This document shows, piece by piece, positions 48,601 to 60,600 of a DNA stretch of 64,000 nt. A program made the position numbers and the translations under genes. Position 1 is the stretch's first letter; each line of letters starts with the position of its first letter. This stretch comes from Tigriopus japonicus (taxonomy: Eukaryota > Arthropoda > Copepoda > Harpacticoida > Harpacticidae): NCBI GenBank assembly GCA_010645155.1, contig JAAGOF010000300.1, forward strand, positions 1,286,832 to 1,350,831, read 5' to 3'. Below the pieces are notes generated by a model that had not been told where the DNA came from, did not search any database, and saw only the letters and a program-made list of their open reading frames with translations.

Positions 48601-51600
48601 GGAGGTGTTCCTATCAACAACCCAGTTCCATTTATTTCCATTCTGGTTTTGAGGGTCCAATGGACCCTCGGACGACTCACAGTTGTGAGTGCATGCGTAC
48701 GACCAAAAAGTTTTTACTCGCTCTGATTGAATTCCTCTCAAATTCTGAAGACGTTCCACTTTTTCGTCCGTCTGGAATAGAGCGAAGTTGGTCCTCCAAT
48801 CTGTTAGAGGACTGGAGGAAGAGCGGAGGGAGTATCATTACTCGACCCCTCTTTTCCATCTCCTTTGTTAGGCGGTGGTGGCCAAAGGCCAGGTCAAATT
48901 GTCCTTTAAAACTTGCTTCCAACCCTTTTTGCAACCTACCACAATACACATTATGTGCCCTAAGAGACACCACCGCGGAACAAATGAAACCCAACTGTTG
49001 GGGGACCAAGACCAGAACCAACCTTTCGTAGGGCTTGAACGAAATTGAAGGTGTTTTCCTTATTTTACTCGGCCAACGTGCATTGTACGACATGTTTCCC
49101 CGTCTACTCAGGGAAAAAAAAGAGACAGACACACAAAGAGAACGAAGGACAGGAAAGATAGAAAATGGAACAGAAATAGCAGGCTCTGCCAGCCCAAGAA
49201 GAAATGGTAGGGAAAGTTAATTTGTCCAAGGAAGCAATGGTCACTCAGCACTTCCTGGCCGACCTAAGAGTCGAATCAGCGAGTGGTAGCCGTTTGGATC
49301 TCCGAGATATATCTCGAAAACATGCTATCTAGTATGTAACGTCCTAGACATGCGAATGGATAGAAGCCAAGACTAGCACCATCACCCACGATGGTGAATG
49401 AATGAATGAATGGGTCGTGCTCGGGGAGGGAGGTCACTTGCTGCATTGGGCCTATCGCACGGGGACACGGGGATTCTTTGTTCATGTACTAGGACCTTCG
49501 ATCAGCGAGTGAGTGAGTGAGTGAGCATTGACCACGAATGCTCGAGTTTCCCTCTTACTTAGCTCGTGACTCTCTCATCCTTCAGCTCGTCCGTCGCATC
49601 TTTACCTCTTCAGGACCGAAGTGAGTGAGTGTCTGTCTGTCTGTCTGATGGTTCCATGAACGTAGTATTATGTTACCAGTGCTGCCCATCGCCGAACCTC
49701 TCACTCGCCTTCGCTCTCAATTTCTTCATCTTCAAGATATAGTCTATTTGTGAAGAGAGTTGCTCATTTCTCTTTCCTCTGCCCATTTGAAGGATCCCTT
49801 GGCACACTTTTTTACTCCAAGACCCTTTGACATGTTTGCAGTGCGACCACATGAGCATCAGCCCAAGAAAGGCAGCGAGAGAGAGAAAGAAAGAAAAAAT
49901 GGACCAAAACCGTCCAGGAGGGATCGTGGGCCCATTACTAATACTACAGTCACTACGAAGCCTACATCCAAACAATCTAGGAAATGGATTCTCGCTCCTC
50001 ACTCATTCTGTGTAATCCCAGAGCTCTGCCATTCTCATTAATTCCAATCCAATGTGAGGCAGAAGTCATCATATTCCGAGCCGACTTCGAGTCTCACCGG
50101 TCTCTCTGGCCAAACAAGTGATCAACGGTGTTGTTATTGCCAGAGTTGTAAAAACTTCCAAGAAGCAGAAGAAGAAAAAAAGGAGACATGCCCTTGACCA
50201 TGATTGCTCCCAAGAAGTAGTGTCCACCAAGTGGGCCTAAGACAACGAGGCAGGGACCAGCATGAGCTGCAGTGGAAACGGTAGCGATGGGACCTCGCCA
50301 CGATCTACAAGTCGTGGTCGATCCGCCTGGCGACTCCCCGGGGCCTTATTAGACGGGGTGAGACACCGTTTCAAGGAAAAACGAGACAAGTTTCGAGCCA
50401 AATCGCCCGAGTGGGATTGGCGAAGGCAGAATGGCACCCTCCCCAGTGGGCCCCATTCGGACACCGAGCTGGATGCTGGATGCACTCGACCCAAAACCTT
50501 CACCACCTTCACGGCCGACAAGCCCGTCTACAGCAATGGAAGCACTCCAGTTCATCACCACAGCTCATTACCCCGACCCCACAGTCAAACCAATGGATAT
50601 CTGGTGCCCCCTTTGATCAGATCCAATAGCACTGGCACCTCGGCCAGTGTCACGAGTAGTGAATATGGATTTCAAGATTGGCGACGTTCCAAACCTCGCT
50701 CTGCCGTCCTTCAGGCCATGAGGCCGAGGAAACAGGGCAAATCGGTGAGGTTTGGCGAGAATCGCATTAGTGTTTTCCTTCAGGACCCCACTCAAGCCCT
50801 CGAGGAGGTAGTCAAATTGGCCTTGGGTTATGCTGAGCAAGATGCTATCTCTGACGGGGAAAACTTTGGCAATGGAGGAACAGTGTCAGATACGGAAGCT
50901 GTGAATACATTAACATCCGCCGCTCGTCGAGGTGCCACCAAGTATCCCACATTCTGGTCGGACTCAGAGCGAGATCCTCTCAGATCAAACGGGCCCACCG
51001 ATGACGACGACGAAGACGACGACGATGACTATGGAACCACTAGATTTGGTGGGCCAGATTTTAGGGAATTGTCAAAAAGGGTCACCCCGAGCTTGAGTGA
51101 AAGGAATTTCGACAATCCTGCCCTCCGGGAAGATTTCTATGGAGGCACGAATAGCTCGAGTTCCATTTTGAAGAGGCGCCCCTTTCAATCATTGTCCAAT
51201 AATGGGCCTGTCTATCAGGCTCAGTCCAGGATTAATGGGAGTGACCGTTTGAAATATCGCAAGCGCCGATCAGCCCAAATCAACGAGATCTTTGCTTTCA
51301 TTGACAAAGTATTGAGCAGCTGTGATCCAGAGACCGTCGACAGGTTAGGTGGAGAAATGAGAAGCTATCACGGCGAAGGGCTGCCAACCAATAATGGTTT
51401 GGATCCAAGATTAAGGCCCAAAGAGGTGGTTGGAGGCATAGCTGGGGATGAATCACCTCTTCCCCCACCACCACCACCAACAACAACATCAACAACTGCA
51501 AATACCACAACCGCTTCTTGTGTCCCAACACCATTGCCCCAAGATCTCAAAAATAACCCACTGCATTTACTTTCTGACGGACGGATTTCGTCAACCGATA

Positions 51601-54600
51601 AACAAAGACTCATTGCAGCTCTCGACCGAGCCTTCCAGAAGCGGGCAAAAGGTCGAGCCAATCACTTCAAGGACTCTCATCATGGGGATCCACCCCCAGA
51701 GCCTCCCTATCCAGCTTGGCAATACAAAGTGGAACAGGGTTCCTGGACCACTTCCACCACAACGTCCACAACCAGTGGACACTACACGGCTGCTTCGTCG
51801 GCCTCGACCTCATCATGCTCGTATCGACCGTCTTCCTCTTCACAAGGCTCTCAGGCGCTTTATCCACCACAGTCCGGGATCGAGACCCCCTTGTTGCCCC
51901 AACCATCTACCTCAACGGATAAGAAGCCTTTAGGCTTCACTCCTGATGAAGCTCTTAAAGCTCTCCAGACTCTTACTCGGCTCACCACTTCTTCCAATAA
52001 GTATCGACGGAGGTCACCCCCCGCTTACCTGAGTCGAGGCTTCTCCAGTGAGAGTGACAGTGATAGTGACGAGGAATCGGAAGATGCAGCCTCGGTCATA
52101 AGTGTGGCCTCAAGGCGAAGTGCACGTGTCGCATCCTCAAGTGGTGATCCTCCTCGGTCGTTGGTTTCACACCAACGCTCCAAGTCAAGATGTTCGCCAA
52201 CCACAACTATGTTGATGAGTTATCTCGAGGATGACAAAGGCTCATCGAGCTTGGCTATGGCGGCATCTTCTTCAACATATTCAGCTTCAATTGCTGGTGG
52301 TGAATCCACCCGAATGTCTATTGTCCGAAGAACTCGTACTCATAGGCAACGCTCGAGCAAGCCAAAGCCCACGGCTGACATGTTTGCCACCATTTTGTTG
52401 TGCTCGGATTCCACCAACAATTTAGATAAGTTGTCAGAGAGTTCCAGAGGTCGGCCAGTGAATAAAGGCATGACCATGTACAAGCACATTCACTCCAAAA
52501 TTACCCAAGATGTGTGCAACGCCATATTCTTGTGCAAGGTAATGTTCATTCGATCAAGAGAGCTGTAAGATTTCATGTAGCCGTTGTTATTGTTATTCGA
52601 GTTGCTTTTTGTTGTTGTTGCTTCTGCTGTTGTTGCTATTATGATGGTGGTGAACGGGCCATAACTTCGTGGTCGAGCACAAGTTAAGACTGAGGAAACA
52701 AAATTGCTCCTATAGGGTTTTTTTTTCTTCATCGCATGCAGGAGTGCCCATGGGGTCACGGCATTAACATTGGGAGTTCGGTAGGACGTTGAACAACCGA
52801 TGCAGTACTCACTCATAATAAAGCTACAATCGATATTGGTCTTGTCGTACGAAGGGCCCTAATTTGGACCTTGGATGTTGTTGGTATGGTATGAGGCCTA
52901 ATATCATGGCAAACATCAATCTGCTCCATTAAAGGGCACACTGGCAGGCCTTCCTTGCATGCTCGCTTGACTGAGTGTTTCCTCACCAAGAAATCCTTAA
53001 TCGTACCTTACATATACTTCTGCCTGTTTTGTTTCATTTCGTACTGTAACACAAAGTCATAGGCACACAACATAAAAGAGCAACAAGGCATTGTCCCTGG
53101 TCATTCATGTCTTGCCTCGTCTTCATTGTGAGTGAGCCAGCCAAACATCGAATCAACCTGTCCAAGGCCAACCCTGGAATAGCGATTCGCAGAAGGTCGT
53201 CTTCTAGTGTTCCGCTTTTGCTAGATTCGTTATTGAAGTTTCCAAAGGGAAAGGAGAGATTGAAAGTTACAGCAATCCTCTCTTTTGTTTACTCTGATGT
53301 GGTCCAATAAAGGACGCGAGATTGGAAAAATTCTTCTCTGATCTTCCCTTGATCCTTAGATATTGGAACGCCAATCTCAAAGAGGGATCACGTATGTGGA
53401 CTCACTCCGTTAGAGCTACTGGTTACAGTTGTCGGCGCTCATCAAGATGTGAAACGGAAATATATTGGCATCTTTTTACGTATTTTCTTAGCCCACGTTT
53501 TTATTTAAGTTCCTGAACACTCAATTGCACATTTCAGCAAGAAAAAATAATAATAAAATTTTCCTTTCCTCTGTTTGATATTATCAGACTTTGGTTTAGT
53601 TTGCTTCTCGACCATTCTTTATTCAACGTAAGGAACGGTGCGAGTCCAAGAAGTATCCTGACTCCATCCTAATAACAAATCTACTGTAATAGCTGAAGCG
53701 TCGTGAAACCTGATTTTGGAATGGAAAAGGCGAGCAACCTTTGTGGCAGTCTTTAGCCTTCTTAAGCACTTGTCAACAAGGCCGAACGGGAAGGAGCAAA
53801 CTTGACAAAAACAAACAACAGAGAGTCAGCCATCTCAAGGATTATTTTCTTAGGCCGATTCTGAACCGAGATTCATTGGCTGTTTCTTATATTGATTGAA
53901 AGTTGGTGGCTCTGAATGGTATAATTCAACAATGGAGAAAGAAACAAAAACAAGCTTTTTCTACAATTTACGTAACCAAAATGCTAAAAATAGTTTTTTT
54001 ATCATGATGTTTCTTTCCTTCTCCCTTCATCGATCTCAAGCCGAATTGTTGTTCCAAAAAGGGGGGAAAATCCCCTATCCAGGTCTATTTGGGTTCTATT
54101 TGACATTTTTTCTTCGAATTTCGTTCCCAGATCTCCGATGACGACCGGATGTCCTTGACCACCGCTCAATCGGATGAAGATGAGATTGAAAGCTCTCACA
54201 ACTCGCCCTACAAAGCGAAACAATCCGGTTCTGCTGCCAGCTTCAACTGCACAGGGGCCGTGAGAAAAGCGGGCTTCCTTTCCGTTAAGAAATGGATCCT
54301 TAGGAAGAAACATCAGGTAAGCTTGCAATGCTCTCTAAACCCGAGCTCCAATGGGATTTATATTGTTTTTCTTCCTTCTGCCTTTCAGGTGGAACTGGCT
54401 CGCAAACGCGGCTGGAAAGGCTATTGGGTATGTCTGAAAGGCACCACTTTGCTGTTCTACCCTTGCGATTCTCGGGAGGGTCGCTCAGTGGAGGCCACGC
54501 CCAAACATCTCATCATTGTGGATGGAGCCATCATGCAAGCCATCCCTGAGCATCCCAAACGAGATTACATTTTCTGCCTGTCCACCGCTTTCGGTGACGC

Positions 54601-57600
54601 CTACTTGTTCCAGGTAAAAGGTCCTTTCATTCTCTGTCCCCACCCCTGTAATGGCTCTCATGATATACACCGACCAACCAACCAACGATCTTGTTAGAAA
54701 CTAATCCAATTATCGGGATAATCTAGAGCGATTACGACAGGAGGGGTCGCTCCTGAGGGCTGACGAATAGGGAGGCCTTAATTGTGAGACCTTTCAAAGT
54801 AATTGCACTTTTTTGCACTGCGACAAAACTTGTCAAACGTACACACACTCACCAACACTTAAGGCCTAGGCCTGAAGGTCCAAGAGTGGAAGAGGGAGAA
54901 AAAATGAGCAATTTAATCCAATGGCCGATGGGGAATGGAATCACAAGCTCTTTCAATTTCCACGAAAAAGCGAGATGCCTTTTTCTACCTGGTATGAATG
55001 CAAAGACGAGTCGAGCCGCTTTGTCACTTTGATTGATGTTGGCTTTCAACGAGAATTAGTTTGATTGCTAAAAACCTAGTTCTCCTTAACCTTGTTAGTC
55101 AAATGGAAAAGCTCTCTGGAGAGCTTGTGGTAATCGAGGTCTGATATGTTTGTACTTTACCGTGATCTCTTTTCACAAAGGCCATTGCTAATGATCGGGT
55201 ATTGAGTCTTAATGATGTAAAGGGCAGAACCTTGTAGGCCTCAATCGTAATTCAAAAATACATCGAGATTGACTGCACCGACCTCAATGAACACATCCCA
55301 GCCCAGTGTGAGTTCCGATCCTCCAGTCGAAATTTCCCCTCATGAGTAGGAGGGAAAAGATAAAAGATTCCAAAGACTTTCCATTCCATTAACTTACTTC
55401 GCTGGTAATGCCAACTTTAACCTTTTTTTGCGTGAGTCTCTTTTTTTCGATTTCCATCCGCCATTCCCCCAAGGTCCATTGGACACACGGAACTCTCATA
55501 TATTTGATAACAAAGCGAGTCCTTCGCAACCGGCAACGTCGCTCATAATCATAGCTCATACCTAACGGCATTCAACTTAATGTTTGGACTCAACACTGAA
55601 CATGGTTGGCTGGTTCCAAGAAGGAGGAGGAAGAGGGGAAATGCGAGGGAAACACATCAAAGCATTTCTACGTGTTCTTTCATTGCAGGCTCCATGTCAG
55701 GTCGAGTTGGAGAACTGGGTGAACTCGATCCACTCTGCTTGCGCCGCAGCCTTTGCTCGACACCGCGGAAAGACTGGCACACTGCACTTGCTCCAAGAGG
55801 AAATCTACAGATTAGAGAAGAACATCGAATCGGTAAGTGGCACAATGGAATCATATCCTGGCTCCATTTCCATAACCTTTCAGTTCACTGAGCGAGTTTG
55901 GAACATCTAGATCGGTAGTTGGAACACGCCTTGCCGGGTCAGCATTTTTTTGCTCTTGAACATACAAATTGATTTCAATCTGGAGATGCTGGTTCCAAAA
56001 CCGTTTTTGCATCCCAAATTTGACTATAGAGACCCATAACTCAGGGGCACAAAAAGAGACCCATATATTTGGGTTTGTTTTCGGGGCCTTTGTTCACTAG
56101 TGGCTGGAAATAGGGGAGATATGCCGTAGTAGAGGTTGATCGAGAGTGAATGGTGAGATTTTCCGCCTGAGCCAATTTGGTTGAATGTTATAAATCCTGC
56201 GATACACCGTGGATCACGAGTGGATTTGGTGGTCAATGACCATGCGCTCAATCGTTGTGTAAATCCATCTTGCATTTGATACACCTAATTCGATCGGAAG
56301 GAACTAGGAACACTTTACCCACAGCGCTTTGATTGGTCCACACTTCTTACTTCCACTTCCGGTTCCAACAACATTGGTACTCTCTTTGCGAGATTTGGAC
56401 CTTGGAACCCTTCCACGTAAAGTAGGTCTCCGCTCCTGATTAATAAGGAGCAGAGAGAGACGAAAGATTTATGGGTTTGATCTCAAAGGCGGGCGAGAAA
56501 ACTTGGAACGTCATCCGAGAAAACTAATTCGGACTAAGCTTCTTAATAAACTTGACTCAAAGAAGGTGTCGCGACTCTTGCTTGATGATCTGATGACGAT
56601 GGAGACGGGAACTATTGGACACAATTTTTTCGCTCCTCGGAAAACTTTGCCAACCGTTTTATGAAAGGACCTGGCGAGAAAATTAAGATGGAAGGCCCAG
56701 AAGAATTTGTTATCGAACCTTGAGCTCAATCTTGAATTCGTTGGAATGGAGCAATCTTCCGTACCGATAACGCTTGAATGGTTGGGATGGAAATCGTTTG
56801 AGTTCAAGGCCGTTTGAGTCACATTTCTCCGATGGTTGGTGGTTGGTGCACAATCGAGTATTTATGGGTAATTGGAGAGTCTCTCTTCATGGGTTATTGA
56901 TAGAACTTTAAAAGCCCGGTTTGGCTTCTTGCTCTGTTTGTATGGATGTGTTTGTGTGTGCTTTCTTGGAAGAACGAAAGAAACGGTTGAGATCGCCATC
57001 ATGAATCTTTCAAGAAAATTACAAAAGCTGAAAGATATTGCACTTGGACCGCCTCCACACGCGGTCATTCTCGTTGTCTTTGCCGTCTTGGTTTTTTCCC
57101 CATTCTTCCGTTGTCTCTTGGTTTTGTTTTATCACTAAAAAGTATCTAGAAAGGCGAGGACGAAAGTTGAGCTCAAACTTTTCAAGAACAGATAAGTGGA
57201 GAGAATTGTAAACTATTATTTGGCTCATTTTTAGTTTGGTTGGTTGCCCAAGCTCATTTAAAGAATTGTGAAAACAAAACATACGTTGGTTTGTTTGAAA
57301 GGAAAAAGAAATCTGCCAGAGCTGGCTTTTTCTAAAGTGAACATATTTTCATGGTTCGGTTTACAAAAGTAGAAACTCTTGTTTAAAAAGAATATTGTGT
57401 CAAATGGGTGACGATGCATTGTCAACTTGAATTTTGCTAACAACGAAAGTTTGCTAAATTCGAACAAAAAATGAGACAAATCCAAAACTGGCACACCATA
57501 GGAGAAAAAGGCCACATTGTTTTCCTTCTTCACTTTTTATTCTCAAACGAACTGAAATCCAATCAAGACCTAAAACGTCGAATGCAGCCTGCAAATCCTT

Positions 57601-60600
57601 TATGGTTTGAACGTCAGTATTGCAGATTGATTGCAAAATGTGTCCATGTTCCTCCTGGCTATTAGTCTGATCCAGGTAATTGGCCATTATTTGCAATCTT
57701 GATCAAACCGTTCATCGATTGTAATCGAGAAAATAGGGAATAAAGTGGCAGAGGCTCGTTTAGTCTGGAGAATGGAGAAAGAAGGTTCGTTCGTTCATTC
57801 GCTTTCTCATTCTCTTTTGGCGGCAATCCTGAGACGAAGGAGATCCCTCTAAATTTGATTTCCTCCATTTTTCTGCGGTCGGCGATGTCCCAGCTGTCTG
57901 TCCTCTTTTTCGTCTTTTCATTTCCCCCAAAATGGCCATTTTTCGTCATCCCATTGGATTGTCATCGTTTCCTCGAGCAAATGCTTTAAAGCCCTCAATT
58001 TGGAAGCGTTGCCAAGCGAGCAAACCAGGAACATCCCAGAGGTTGTTTTCGGTCCCAAGATTTGAATTCTTCCTCCGAAAGCTCACACTGGGAACCTTGC
58101 GGACCAAACCTAATTTAGAAGACATTCTACATTAGCTCTGACTGTTTTAATCAGATGTATCAAATACGGCCATTTTCCTTCTTCTACGTTCCTGGCCTCT
58201 AAGTTTATGCATACCATGACGTATGACGTAGTTCGCCGAGTACTTTTAGACTTGGAATATTTGATGAATAAAGATTAGGATTGAATCTCGGGGATCTTTA
58301 ATCTTCCTTCTTCAGCTTGATCTCGATCACATGGATATTTATGTTTGCGTGTTCCCTCGAGTCAGGCTTGAGTAGATCCACACTTAGATATTGGAACCAC
58401 GTGAGATTTGAGAGACTCTCCAAGAGTTCGCTTGGAACTCGGATGGAGTTTCCTGCTGTACTACAACGATGAATGATGATCAATCCTATGGTTGAGCTAG
58501 CACCGCTGCCGCCAAGAAGTTGGCATTAGGTCCAAAAACACTGGTTTTAAAAGCCTCCTTTCACTCCCGTGCTCAGTCTGATCCTCTGGTAGACGGACAG
58601 GCTTACACACGAGCTAATTTGCCTTTCCAACAACCAATCATTTCCTCTTTCGCTCCTGGTCGCCTCTTCCTCTTCTCTCAGCCTTCGTTTTTCCACCCAC
58701 TCAAAAGTGGTAGTTCTCATCATTGTGGCCACAAACCAGAGTTTCTGCCAGATTGTTCCCCCTTTCACCGAGCGACGCTCAAAAGAGATCCAAATTGGAG
58801 ATATTGTCCTGCAGATCTTTGAGACCGCCTTCCTTTTCCGATTGAGTTTCAAAAACGGGCCTAATCAAAGTTCATGGCCTCCTCATGATTATGTGAATTC
58901 TTCAATAATGCTTGAGTTGGCTTAAATGGTTTATCCCGAATAACTTGGTTCCTAGGATCCACCAGATACGGGGATCTGCTTTCAAGCCCATATCGATGGT
59001 GGGCTGCTTTTTCATAGGGGGAAGGAAGGCCGAAAAGCAGGAACGAAGGAATAGGGGGGAGTCTTTAAGCTTAGAACCAGCTTTAGTAAAGCTCTCTCTC
59101 TGATGAGATCTTAAGGAGCAGAATGACAATGTGGATGCACAGAGATGAGCTACACTTCTTCTTCTTCTTAGACCTCTACACAGACATTTCCTGAAGAGAA
59201 GGGACGTGTAGGGACCATTTCCATCCTTCAAGCCTCGATGGTGATGGCGGCTGTGGAGACGTCGGCGTCTTCTGTGGCGTCACCGTCCTTGTTCCATTGT
59301 TCCAGAACTTGGTCGCAAACTGAACGTAGATTGTCCTTACTGGGTGGGTAAGTGCTCGCCTCTGGCTCAACCCTAGATGCTTCGGGACAGATAAGCCTCG
59401 TCAGGAAGCCAGAGAGCAATGGAACATTTGGGCCAGAGCCGAAAACTAACATCCACTTCTCAGAGTTGAGATATTCAAGGGCATTCTCAACCAGTGCGAA
59501 TATTCACCTTGGCCTTCGGTCCAGATTGAGTTCTCGCTCTTAAAATGTATGGGTGTGTATAAGGGCTAGACGAACCACTATTCATCACGATGTACGCCAA
59601 ACTATCGTGTCTAGACTTGCCTAGGCCTAATGGGATTAGATTCAAGTTCACCCTCGGACAACACAACCTCCAATCGTACGTGCGAGTAGGCAGGGATATT
59701 CTTCCGTTTAATCGTTGGGATTGTCCTCTCAAGCTGCATCTTGACATCCCGACTAATCTCCAGAAATGATGAATAGGATCAATTTCTATCAAGGATGCCA
59801 AGTGCTCTTGGTATCATTGATTGACTTCAAGGCATAGGGGTGTTGCATTTGTGCATCCGATGCTCATTTCTGAGAGGATTCGCTTACGCAAGAAGAAGGA
59901 TCTAGCATCCAAAGGACCGCTCACGAAACCCTCCATGGTTCATTGGCTCTCCAGAGCAATAAATGCTTTCTGTTCTCGTTTCTCTCACGTCTTCGCCTGA
60001 GATGGATGTAGTATGTTGGAAGGGGGAAAGAGATCCTTTTGACCGTGAGCAAGGAACGAGCCCAAATGGGATTATACTCATTCGAGGCAAAGAAATTGGA
60101 CCCTTTTCAAGGTATAGGTACAGTACTAAATAAAGATTAGACGCATTTTATTTACTGCATTCTTTAAAAATTGGATTCCACTAACAAATGGGGCATTGGA
60201 TTTGTTTTTTACGAGGGTCATAAATCTGTAGATTGCCTAGCATATTACTTCAGTTTATGAGACTTTCCTTACTTCCTCCCAAGAGAAAAGCTCTGAGACA
60301 GCTATTGAAAAGAATAACTTTGGCTTGAAGCCTGGATTTCCGGTTCCAGATTGCCCACAGGATTCAGAAGTTAGGTTTGAAAGGGACAAATTGAACGATT
60401 CTTTTTCTTTCCTTCTTTCCAGGACCAAAAACTGAAGCACATGGCCGAATTGCAATTGAGTGTGGTGTCGGATTCCAATACCAAGATCCAAATCGAGAAC
60501 CAGATCACACAATGGGAGGAGAATTTGGAGAGATTACATTGTGAACAATTCAGACTAAGGTGCTACATGGCATCCCTTCAAAACGGAGAACTACCCAACC

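Larger units (their letters stand above)
31531..50261 (+). other. First 18.7 kb of the 22.6 kb sif intron, transposon-rich
   Basis: No gene is supported in this interval. It holds three hAT-type MITEs (33027, 35843, 36589), a very AT-rich tract around 37320-37620, and CT-rich patches near 38700-39400. The frames of 100-150 codons near 42169 and 33208 (minus strand) have no protein-like features. The last 600 bases before 50262 probably contain a promoter and 5' UTR. Confidence 0.6.

Noticed and set aside
48558..49031. 157-codon + frame and an overlapping 151-codon minus frame
   Set aside because: Both frames look random and overlap each other; probably noncoding sequence upstream of the alternative first exon.
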